From IMG/VR virus record IMGVR_UViG_3300024252_000039, positions 1-38,722 of that record: 38,722 nt of DNA, one strand, 5' to 3'. The notes beneath the pieces are model-generated. The model was not told the origin of the DNA, searched no databases, and saw nothing but the letters and a program-made list of their open reading frames with translations. Source of the stretch: a virus. How positions within the stretch are numbered: the stretch's first letter is position 1; every line of letters starts with the position of its first letter. A program made the position numbers and the translations under genes. Positions 16,589 to 23,156 of this stretch are shown piece after piece.

Positions 16589-16749
16589 CCCATCACCTTT
16601 TCAAGCCACCAGCAAGCTGCACCAAACATTACCCATACCTGCATAGTTAAATAGTAAGCTGTGTATAAATTCCGATCATCTCTATGTAGTACAAACATCA
16701 TGAAATTAATAAGTACCCACAACGCACAAACTATATTTATGTTATCCAT
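16585..16749 (-). CDS. Small membrane protein, two spans
   Basis: 54 residues from ATG 16749 with GGGAGGAG six bases upstream. Two hydrophobic stretches (NIVCALWVLINFMMFVL and QVWVMFGAACWWL) separated by a charged loop (HRDDRN). It overlaps both neighbours by a few bases (its TGA overlaps the ATG at 16588). Probably a small inner-membrane protein; function unknown. Confidence 0.65.
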   Translation of the reverse strand: MDNINIVCALWVLINFMMFVLHRDDRNLYTAYYLTMQVWVMFGAACWWLEKVMG

Positions 16750-16876
16750 GCAACTCCTCCCACTCTTTCAAAACCTCTGCGAATATCACCAAGTAGTTAG
16801 TACGTTTATCGCAAGTAGGGCAGTAGAGCCTGACTCGCTTACCTTTACGCTCAAATATTATTGGGTGTTTAATCAT
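16742..16876 (-). CDS. 44-residue CPTC zinc microprotein
   Basis: ATG 16876 with AAAGGTGAG upstream; the stop overlaps the next start (ATGGATAA). The peptide is basic at the start (KHPIIFERKGKRVRLYC) and contains CPTC, half of a zinc ribbon, so it may dimerise round a metal. Function unknown. Confidence 0.6.
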   Translation of the reverse strand: MIKHPIIFERKGKRVRLYCPTCDKRTNYLVIFAEVLKEWEELHG

Positions 16877-17048
16877 TTCTCACCTTTAAAGATTTGTTCT
16901 GAGTGTTGATAGTGTGCTGTACGATTGATGTACACTCTTTAATCCAAACACTTCTATTTGCTGGTATAGTGTGTTCATCTACTAAATACGCTGCTAGAAC
17001 AAATGCTCCTAAAAACCCTATAAGAAACCCACTAATTAACTCTTTCAT
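16869..17048 (-). CDS. Small membrane protein, one span
   Basis: 59 residues from ATG 17048, with AGAGGTGGGGG just upstream. A nine-residue longer form lacks such a site. KELISGFLIGFLGAFVLAAY is a single membrane helix at the N-terminus, followed by a hydrophilic tail of about 35 residues. It could be an anchor or a signal-anchor protein. It overlaps both adjacent genes. Confidence 0.62.
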   Translation of the reverse strand: MKELISGFLIGFLGAFVLAAYLVDEHTIPANRSVWIKECTSIVQHTINTQNKSLKVRND

Positions 17049-17292
17049 CCCCCACCTCTTTATTACAGAGTACATTAAAAGAATACTGGATACTGATAAC
17101 CCAATTTAACCAGTAGTTATTAGTAGGTTTTCTTTTATACACAGTACTTCTCAGCTTTTTTAATAACTCATATCTACTAAGCTCACTAGTTGAGTTGAGC
17201 CATAACACTAATATTTGCATATTCCTAAAACCAACACAATTATGAGCTAAAATTTTTTTGTCTTCTTTAGTTAGTCGATAACTAGCTCTCAC
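17032..17292 (-). CDS. Hypothetical small basic protein
   Basis: 86 residues from GTG 17292, which overlaps the upstream stop by 11 bases; GGGGGTTAGAA lies upstream. It is basic and helical with scattered aromatics (SYRLTKEDKKILAHNC, then LLKKLRSTVYKRK), suggesting a possible DNA-binding or inhibitor role. There is no recognisable domain. Codon use is AT-richer than in the replication genes. Confidence 0.55.
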   Translation of the reverse strand: MRASYRLTKEDKKILAHNCVGFRNMQILVLWLNSTSELSRYELLKKLRSTVYKRKPTNNYWLNWVISIQYSFNVLCNKEVGDERVN

Positions 17293-17668
17293 TTCTAACC
17301 CCCTGATAAACTTTAAGAACTGCTATGGTTCTGGCTATTGGTAATGAGATCGCTTTCCCATAAATGTACGCCCAATCTTCTTTAGTTTCGTCTACACACT
17401 CTACCTGCCAACAATCAAACTCATTCTGCATCTGCAACCATATCCAACCATCAGGCAGAGCATTTTCAGTAGCGTCTAGGGATCTGGTGAACCTCCTCAA
17501 TCTAGTGTTGCCTTCTTCTCCATCCACCATATCCCACAGAACATTACCATTAACTACATCTAAGGTACGACAATCTTTAGGTATCCAATCTAGTGCCTTC
17601 ATCACCTTCAGATCCAACTCGGCACTGCCCTCTGTAGCTGCTTCTAGCTCTTTAATTAGATCGTTCAT
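17282..17668 (-). CDS. Phage protein of the LEAATEGS / SLDATENALP family, copy 1
   Basis: 128 residues from ATG 17668. The first 25 residues (LIKELEAATEGSAELDLKVM) and the central SLDATENALPDGW pattern are those of a common phage family of unknown function (L-I-E-x-L-E-A-A-T-x-G-S-x-E-L-D ... S-L-D-A-A-x-x-L-V-P-E-G-W). The protein ends with PIARTIAVLKVYQ. A second copy lies at 17858-18349, and the two share a 74-base near-identical 5' end. The gene is coupled (ATGA) to the upstream 57-residue gene. Confidence 0.75.
   Translation of the reverse strand: MNDLIKELEAATEGSAELDLKVMKALDWIPKDCRTLDVVNGNVLWDMVDGEEGNTRLRRFTRSLDATENALPDGWIWLQMQNEFDCWQVECVDETKEDWAYIYGKAISLPIARTIAVLKVYQGVRSES
17595..17668. 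repeat. 74-bp direct repeat, copy 1 (5' end of paralogue)
   Basis: Matches 18276-18349 with two mismatches. It encodes the N-terminal 24-25 residues of the two paralogous genes, in the same orientation and 681 bases apart. Confidence 0.85.
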
Positions 17669-17838
17669 TTCTGTACCATAAAGTTTTTTACAGATTGATT
17701 CATGGAGCACATTAGTTCATACATGTGGTGTGCTGCTCTGTTATCACTACCAGCGATCTCATAATAAATCTGTGCTTTAGACATATGTTCCGCTAGCTTA
17801 TCAAATAATTGTTTTTCTGCACCTTCAAGTTCTTTCAT
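17665..17838 (-). CDS. 57-residue hypothetical protein between the paralogues
   Basis: ATG 17838 preceded by GGAGGTGAGAA; the stop overlaps the next start (ATGA). A helical, charged peptide (KELEGAEKQLFDKLAEHMSK) with His/Met in its second half (AHHMYELMCSMNQS). Not recognised. It sits between the two copies of the LEAATEGS family. Confidence 0.6.
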   Translation of the reverse strand: MKELEGAEKQLFDKLAEHMSKAQIYYEIAGSDNRAAHHMYELMCSMNQSVKNFMVQK

Positions 17839-17857
17839 TTCTCACCTCCGTATTAGG

Positions 17858-18349
17858 TTATTTATGATCTAGCGACTGCTCTAGTTGTGAAAAATAACCA
17901 TCTGGTAAACAGAGGGGGGTATTATCCTTATCATCTCTCACCTCCATGTGCGCTTTAAGTAGTGCTATGGTTCTGGCTACAGGCAGTGATTTATGGAAAC
18001 CTATATGACAATCACTGGCTTTTATGCCAGTTTCTCCAAAAGGTCTTATATGTTCAATCTGTACATGCCATTCTTTTTGACTAATACTTGACATATGTTC
18101 CCAACGGCAACCTTCAGGCAAAGCGTTCTCTGTAGCATCTAGTGATCTTGAGAACATAAATAAAGGTGTTGTGTTGGTGTAAGTCCATTTCTTGGATGTT
18201 ATGAATTCTAGAGCACCTCTGTATTTATTATTCACCCTAGTAGTTAGCTTGCTATTCTCTTTAGCTAAACTTAACGCTTTCATCACCTTCAGATCCAACT
18301 CGGCACTGCCCTCTGTAGCTGCTTCTAGCTCTTTAATTAGTTCGTTCAT
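17858..18349 (-). CDS. Phage protein of the LEAATEGS / SLDATENALP family, copy 2
   Basis: 163 residues from ATG 18349. The N-terminal 25 residues are almost identical to those of the gene at 17282-17668 and the centre again has SLDATENALPEG. Between and after these the sequences diverge (an inserted segment KENSKLTTRVNNKYRGALEF and a longer C-terminus), so copy 2 is longer. It ends PVARTIALLKAHME plus a tail. It arose by tandem duplication or recombination at the shared 5' end. Function unknown. Confidence 0.75.
   Translation of the reverse strand: MNELIKELEAATEGSAELDLKVMKALSLAKENSKLTTRVNNKYRGALEFITSKKWTYTNTTPLFMFSRSLDATENALPEGCRWEHMSSISQKEWHVQIEHIRPFGETGIKASDCHIGFHKSLPVARTIALLKAHMEVRDDKDNTPLCLPDGYFSQLEQSLDHK
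18276..18349. repeat. 74-bp direct repeat, copy 2
   Basis: Partner of 17595-17668, with two differences in 74 bases. The neighbouring parts of the two genes are far more diverged, which points to recent conversion or selection on this segment. Confidence 0.85.
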
Positions 18350-18524
18350 CTCTCCTCCCCTTATGCTTACCAACATCGCTGTAATAAAACTCACAAACAA
18401 AATCATCTAACTTATCTGAGAAGTCTGCCATGCTCTGATAATCTGATGCTTGTGCTGTATGTCTCCAGCATGAGTTTTTAAGTTTACATTTCTGAGTTGG
18501 TCTGCACATTGTTATGTCTGGCAT
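18333..18524 (-). CDS. Small Cys-containing protein
   Basis: 63 residues; the start is preceded by GGGGGGAAGTAAA. CRPTQKCKLKNSCWR near the N-terminus has three Cys (plus a His four residues later), so a single zinc site is possible. The rest is acidic (DFSDKLDDFVCEFYYSD). It overlaps the downstream paralogue gene by 17 bases. Resembles small phage zinc proteins of unknown role. Confidence 0.6.
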   Translation of the reverse strand: MPDITMCRPTQKCKLKNSCWRHTAQASDYQSMADFSDKLDDFVCEFYYSDVGKHKGRRDERTN

Positions 18525-18536
18525 TTTACTTCCCCC

Positions 18537-18704
18537 CTATTGCTGAACATAACTCCATAATACATCACCCTTTAAATATCCAGTGACTAGGAATCCAGTG
18601 AGCCAAGCTACCCACATTGCTAGGCTAGGCGCATTCTCTTTATACCAACTCAGAGCTACAAAAAGCCAAACCCCTGCTATCGCTATACCTGTTCCGATAT
18701 CCAT
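18537..18704 (-). CDS. Small membrane protein, two spans
   Basis: 55 residues, ATG 18704 with AAAGGAG upstream. Hydrophobic stretches GTGIAIAGVWLFVALSW and LAMWVAWLTGFLVTGYL flank a short polar loop (YKENAPS). Similar in plan to the 54-residue protein at 16585-16749 but not obviously homologous. Function unknown. Confidence 0.62.
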   Translation of the reverse strand: MDIGTGIAIAGVWLFVALSWYKENAPSLAMWVAWLTGFLVTGYLKGDVLWSYVQQ

Positions 18705-18871
18705 GTTATCACTCCTTTAGATCAGAGAGTCTAATAGGGTCTAAATCTACCCAATAATTAAAATGCCCTGTAACCATCCCCTGAGCGATCAACCTCAGTT
18801 AGCACGTTGGACTTGTCGTGTCTGTAATATACCAGAACAAGTCTGATAGGAATTACGGATGGGAGTTCTAT

Positions 18872-18949
18872 CTAATCACAATGTCTACACTCCCCTGTCT
18901 CTGGATTTACTGTCCACTTACCACATTTAGGGCATACGAATATGTTCAT
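18872..18949 (-). CDS. 25-residue zinc-ribbon peptide
   Basis: ATG 18949 with AAAGGGGAG upstream. It is a minimal two-knuckle ribbon: CPKCGKW at residues 6-12 and CRHCD at the end, giving four Cys. The strong ribosome site and complete Cys4 set argue for translation despite the size. Just downstream on the same strand (18760-18870) there are two hairpin-forming inverted repeats and no clear gene. Confidence 0.5.
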   Translation of the reverse strand: MNIFVCPKCGKWTVNPETGECRHCD

Positions 18950-19083
18950 AGCTCCCCTTTAAAAGTTAATCCCAGCACCTAGACCTCTGGGTAGGCTTCT
19001 CCTCTAACCCATTGTACATCAACTACTCAAATCCATTCTTTAATGGGACAATTAAGTGCGATATTGCACAAGAGGTAAAGTCA

Positions 19084-19311
19084 CTAGGTTGACTTATTCA
19101 GTTCATGCTCTACAGTTTTCTTAGGCATGTTGAAAGCTATCGCTAGTTTTCCCATAGACCAATGTCCTTGCGCGTACAGATCTAGCAGTAACTGCCTACG
19201 CTCTCTCTTTAATTGTTTTCTTACCATATACTGCACCTCTAACTGAATTTTAATCTGGTCTGGTACAGGATACTCAACCTCATAATCTTGGAAACAGGTA
19301 GGGCATTTCAT
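19084..19311 (-). CDS. Small protein with CPTC motif and helix-turn-helix
   Basis: 75 residues. CPTC at 3-6 starts a possible zinc knuckle. Residues about 38-72 (RRQLLLDLYAQGHWSMGKLA, then IAFNMPKKTVEHEL) read as a helix-turn-helix of the resolvase or sigma-region-4 type. It may be a small transcription regulator of the early block. Overlaps the upstream gene by four bases. Confidence 0.68.
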   Translation of the reverse strand: MKCPTCFQDYEVEYPVPDQIKIQLEVQYMVRKQLKRERRQLLLDLYAQGHWSMGKLAIAFNMPKKTVEHELNKST

Positions 19312-19517
19312 TGCGTTCTCTCCTTGGTCTTTGCGCGAATAAGACGCTTATCCCAACTCTTTTTCAATTTATTAACCATTGCGTCCCATGAGTCAATCCC
19401 CCACGGTGGAACCCATACGCAACGCCTAACCCACCCCTGTTGTTTCTTCTTATCCATAAACTTCTGTTGGCGTTGGGAGTTAACCTTTTTAATATCATCA
19501 CAGTTGCACATACTCAT
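19308..19517 (-). CDS. Small basic protein with Cys-x-Cys start
   Basis: 69 residues, ATG 19517 with AAGGAGATAGAG upstream. It begins MSMCNCDDIKKVNSQ and is Lys/Arg- and Trp-rich (RRCVWVPPWGIDSWDAMVNK). Probably nucleic-acid binding by charge. It lies 52 bases after the DNA polymerase gene and is coupled to the HTH gene. Not recognised. Confidence 0.6.
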   Translation of the reverse strand: MSMCNCDDIKKVNSQRQQKFMDKKKQQGWVRRCVWVPPWGIDSWDAMVNKLKKSWDKRLIRAKTKERTQ

Positions 19518-19569
19518 CTCTATCTCCTTGAAAACTACTATACACAGCGTTAGGTACTGCGTCTAGGTT

Positions 19570-21369
19570 TTAATCTAATTCTGCCCAATTAGGGCCAATC
19601 CCGCCTTCTACTAACCTATCCGTTGAAGCACCGGGGAAGATGTCTAGGTAGCCTGTAATCATATCCTGCTCCATAATAGTCAAGCAGTCTTTAGCATCCT
19701 TGATACCCGACTCATCTATCAAAGCATCATGGATGGTTGCTAACATTTTGGTACGTTTTTGAAGGCCGTTACTCCTATGCACATCCAGACTCTCTTTATG
19801 TCTTATAATAGCTCTAGCCATAATAGACAATGCAGCACGTTGAACAGGGTAATTCGCTAATTTAGGTATCTCTGGTCTTCTGCCCATGTATATAGTACCT
19901 CCATCAACGCATCTGATATACCTAGTACGTTCAGCCTCGTCTAACATCTTAAAGCGGTAGTTAAACGCATTGCGGTAACGATCCTCCCAGAATGCTATAT
20001 ACTCCTCGGCTTTCGTAACTGTAGTCCTCATAGTAGCAGCTAACCCTTCGGCCCCCGATCCGTAGATAATCCCGAAGCTGACTCCTTTAGCAGCGGTTCT
20101 AGCAGCTTTCCCCTCTTTAGTTTTCTTATCTATCTTATGCCCTGCTATAACGGTAGCCACCTCAGAATGAACATCTCCCTCTACCATATCTTGGAGAAGT
20201 TGATCGTCATTAGAGAGTAATGCCAGTACCCGGAGTTCGATACCACTGTAGTCGAGAGATACAAGAGCTTTACCTAACCCTGCTATGAAAGATCTCCTGA
20301 CACTGGTAGCTTTACCTAGTAAATCCTTATCTCTTGGGATTTGTTGAAGATTTGGCCCTGAACTAGAAAAACGACAGGTCTTTGCTTGGCCTATATTAAA
20401 TCTAGCTCTGATCCGTTTATCAGGGGAGTTCTGAGAAGAAGTGATTAACGTTGTACCAAACGATGAGATATACTTTGATATAGTCTTATAACCAGCTAAA
20501 GAGTCGAAAAACTTCTCTAACGGTGTACCCGGAACCATCCCTGCCAATTTATTGAGAGTGACCGTCTTCATGGATAGTTGCCCGGTCTTCTCTGTCCGAG
20601 GCCATCCTTTTAGGAAGTTGTCAGGCATGTTCCGGGCAAAATAATCAGACCATTGAGCGTCACTATTAATATTATCTACTTCTTCTTGAGGAACTAATGC
20701 TCTAAGATCCTCGATTTTCTGGAGTTGTATCTGAGTCCAATCTTTAACTAAGGCTTTATGGGCTTTCTGATCAAGCCTCATACCTGCGGTTTCCATTTCT
20801 ACTACAGCAGGAACCATCCCATTAAGTAGAGCGAACCCTCTCCAGTGGTCAGGGTCTGCTTGTCCGATCCAGTGTACCCATAATCTCCATGTAAGATCTG
20901 CGTCAAGATATGCGTAATCTAACTGCTCCTGACTGAGATCTGTGGCCCCCCAATTACTGGCTTGCTGTTCCTTACTCATCTCTATATCGAGATCCCATTT
21001 TACCATTAACTTTAAGGAAAAGCCCCCTCCTCCTAGGATAGCCCTACGAAGATACCCGACATCCAATAAAGTTGGTGTATGACCGAAGTGTAAGAACCAG
21101 CGTAATTCAAAACCAGCATTGAAGACCACCCATTGACCTACATCGAAGTATTGAGCGTACGGTTCTAATCCTTCAACGCCAAAATCTATGAGATAATGGT
21201 CTTGATCGTTACATAAACTAGCTAACCGCACTTTACCTTCTTGAGGGGTAAATGCAGTAGTTTCAAAATCCAGAGCAGTGGCGGTCTTTCTACTTGCACA
21301 CTGTTTTATAGCTCTAATGACATCGTTTTTTGTTGACACTAATTGATATTCAGGTATATTATGCGACAT
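19570..21369 (-). CDS. polA: Family A DNA polymerase with 3'-5' exonuclease domain
   Basis: 599 residues from ATG 21369, with AGGAGG upstream. Exonuclease motifs: D34-x-E36 (ALDFET), exo II FNAGFEL (N84, with Glu88 where Asp is usual) and exo III Y152-x3-D156. Polymerase motifs: A at 371-380 (SLDYSGIELR, D373 and E378), B with R424, K428, F432, Y436 (AAKGVSFGIIYG) and C at H547-D548. No 5' nuclease domain is present, as is usual in phages. Phe432 corresponds to E. coli Pol I Phe762. It replicates the phage genome together with the primase-polymerase and helicase. Confidence 0.96.
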   Translation of the reverse strand: MSHNIPEYQLVSTKNDVIRAIKQCASRKTATALDFETTAFTPQEGKVRLASLCNDQDHYLIDFGVEGLEPYAQYFDVGQWVVFNAGFELRWFLHFGHTPTLLDVGYLRRAILGGGGFSLKLMVKWDLDIEMSKEQQASNWGATDLSQEQLDYAYLDADLTWRLWVHWIGQADPDHWRGFALLNGMVPAVVEMETAGMRLDQKAHKALVKDWTQIQLQKIEDLRALVPQEEVDNINSDAQWSDYFARNMPDNFLKGWPRTEKTGQLSMKTVTLNKLAGMVPGTPLEKFFDSLAGYKTISKYISSFGTTLITSSQNSPDKRIRARFNIGQAKTCRFSSSGPNLQQIPRDKDLLGKATSVRRSFIAGLGKALVSLDYSGIELRVLALLSNDDQLLQDMVEGDVHSEVATVIAGHKIDKKTKEGKAARTAAKGVSFGIIYGSGAEGLAATMRTTVTKAEEYIAFWEDRYRNAFNYRFKMLDEAERTRYIRCVDGGTIYMGRRPEIPKLANYPVQRAALSIMARAIIRHKESLDVHRSNGLQKRTKMLATIHDALIDESGIKDAKDCLTIMEQDMITGYLDIFPGASTDRLVEGGIGPNWAELD

Positions 21370-21416
21370 GCGGATTAACCTCCTGCTAACTGGAATATGC
21401 AACGTACTTCATTATG

Positions 21417-21458
21417 AAGAACTATGGCTCTCCCCTCACAGGGAGGGCCATAATTCTT
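21417..21458. promoter_or_regulatory. Long inverted repeat between replication genes
   Basis: Two 18-base arms (21417-21434 and 21441-21458) pair with two mismatches round a six-base loop. It lies between the stop of the 21469-22149 gene and the polymerase ribosome site. The transcript could fold a strong hairpin, perhaps reducing polymerase yield relative to the upstream gene or protecting the upstream message. No clear T-run follows on the coding strand. Confidence 0.6.
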
Positions 21459-21468
21459 TAGGGGTTAC

Positions 21469-22149
21469 TTACTTCCGCTTCTTTTTAGGTGCATCACCAG
21501 CAATCAACTGTTCTGCGGTAATATCACCATCGACATAGGACTGGACAGCATCCCGTGTCACCCATGCCTCTACCTCAAATTTTGGTTTGAAGTTCTTCAT
21601 ATCCTGAGCTACGAAAGATTCGCTCTCAAAATAGAATACAGGAAGGGTAGGCTCACCAGCAGCAGCACGTTTTGCAATATCGTTGGTGAGATCATATACT
21701 GCATTACGTCCAGACTTTGATGTAGTGGTGAAATTAACCTGCCCTTTGATCTGATCACAAGGGAAACATGAGAAGCCTCGCATTTCAGCCCAGCCATCTC
21801 CAGCTTTTGTGTTATAAGGAGCGTGATCTTCAAGCTGGCCCTCTTCAATCCGAGCGTTCTTGTTGTAAACACTCCACTCATGCTTTGCGATAGGTTTAGA
21901 CGCTTTCCAACATGTCCAGCCAGCGATAACAGATAATGGATCCATTATATAAAGTTGCTCAGTATCCACATTCTCACGTTTTCTTCCTAGGCTATACTGC
22001 CCTGATTTACCAGAAAACGATAGATAATCGAACATCCCTGCGGAATTTCCGCTCTCGTTACTTACTTCTGCTAGTGCTCCAGCCATATCCTGCTCTGAGA
22101 TTGCTGGAAGATCTGCGTTACCTAGATACTGCGTTAATGCGTTTGACAT
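21469..22149 (-). CDS. Probable phage DNA-binding replication protein (ssDNA-binding-like)
   Basis: 226 residues. The middle, SGKSGQYSLGRKRE, GWTCWKASKPIAKHEWSVYN and later MRGFSCFPCDQIKGQVNFTT, is beta-rich with many aromatics, as expected of an OB-like or beta-sheet DNA-binding protein. The C-terminus ends in a Lys-rich KKKRK rather than the acidic tail of bacterial SSB. It lies between the Cas4-like nuclease and DNA polymerase genes and is set apart by a strong hairpin, suggesting high expression. ssDNA binding is an inference from context. Confidence 0.65.
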   Translation of the reverse strand: MSNALTQYLGNADLPAISEQDMAGALAEVSNESGNSAGMFDYLSFSGKSGQYSLGRKRENVDTEQLYIMDPLSVIAGWTCWKASKPIAKHEWSVYNKNARIEEGQLEDHAPYNTKAGDGWAEMRGFSCFPCDQIKGQVNFTTTSKSGRNAVYDLTNDIAKRAAAGEPTLPVFYFESESFVAQDMKNFKPKFEVEAWVTRDAVQSYVDGDITAEQLIAGDAPKKKRK

Positions 22150-22169
22150 TACTTTGGTTCCTTTTACTT

Positions 22170-23156
22170 TTATGTACGAGTTATTGTTAGTCGCTCTGAA
22201 GGAGAGCCGACTTTTATAAATGGAGTTAAATCGATCTTCTTGGCTAATGCCTTCTTATCGAGGGACTCCCGTCCTTTTGTTACTACATACTTCACTTCAA
22301 TATCGTCTACTGTAGTGTCCTGTAGCTCCTTCTCCTGCATAATCTGCTTGATACTTTCACCTACTGTAGTTTTCTGAGCCTTAGCTACATCCTCCTGCTC
22401 TTTAGCCCTCATGTAAGTTGATACCAGTAATTCAAAATCCTCTGAATTACTACTAGTGGGTTCTGTTGAAGCTACACCACACACCTTTTTGAAGGAGCAC
22501 ATAGTGTTACACTCTTTACCACCGTTTCTTCTTCCCTCTCTATCGAGGGTATCAGCCGATTTGGCCCTGAACAGTCTCTTTGAGCGTTTCCCTACCTTCT
22601 TCAATATATTAGGATCACGTTCTACTTTAAACTCGTAGATCTTATTAAAGTTACTGGCATCCATATACACCAGATACCCATCTTCAATCTTGTAATCCTC
22701 ATACTGCACTATCAATTCCATTGCTATCTGTAACTGTACAATGTGGTTCTCTTTGGGAAGATAACGGATGTTAGTTCTTGGGTCTATGGTTTTAAATTCA
22801 ACTCCAAAATACTGATCTCCGGTAACATCATCGAACTTGCATAAAACTCCGTCAGGAGTAACACTAATCCTACGCTCCTCATCTTGGAGTGATAACTGGG
22901 TATTACCAGCGTGATAGACACTCATCCCTGTCTTTCTACCATTGATGGAGTCTACTAAATACTTTTCGCCATGAGTACCTCTTTTAGCATACCCCCAATC
23001 CTGTTCCTCCCCATCTTCTTCTTGAAACTTGAGATACCACTGCTTGCGGATACAGGACATCGCTTCTGAGGCATTCATGTACTTAGCCCGTTGGTTGGGA
23101 TCGAACTTCCCGGCATCATTCTCATCTGATCCCTTAATTACCGCTTCCTTAATCAT
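22170..23156 (-). CDS. PD-(D/E)XK nuclease with Cas4/AddB-type Fe-S cluster
   Basis: 328 residues. Nuclease motifs: H62-G-E64 (GTHGEKYL), D102 (SVTPDGVL), E120-F-K122 (GVEFKT) and Q141 (HIVQLQIAME). Four cysteines sit where Cas4 and AddB hold a 4Fe-4S cluster: C35 before the core and C216, C220, C226 after it (ECNTMCSFKKVC). The enzyme should process DNA ends in phage recombination or replication. About 90 C-terminal residues follow (helical, with TTVGESIKQIMQEKE). It overlaps the helicase gene by eight bases, so the two are co-made. Confidence 0.88.
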   Translation of the reverse strand: MIKEAVIKGSDENDAGKFDPNQRAKYMNASEAMSCIRKQWYLKFQEEDGEEQDWGYAKRGTHGEKYLVDSINGRKTGMSVYHAGNTQLSLQDEERRISVTPDGVLCKFDDVTGDQYFGVEFKTIDPRTNIRYLPKENHIVQLQIAMELIVQYEDYKIEDGYLVYMDASNFNKIYEFKVERDPNILKKVGKRSKRLFRAKSADTLDREGRRNGGKECNTMCSFKKVCGVASTEPTSSNSEDFELLVSTYMRAKEQEDVAKAQKTTVGESIKQIMQEKELQDTTVDDIEVKYVVTKGRESLDKKALAKKIDLTPFIKVGSPSERLTITRT

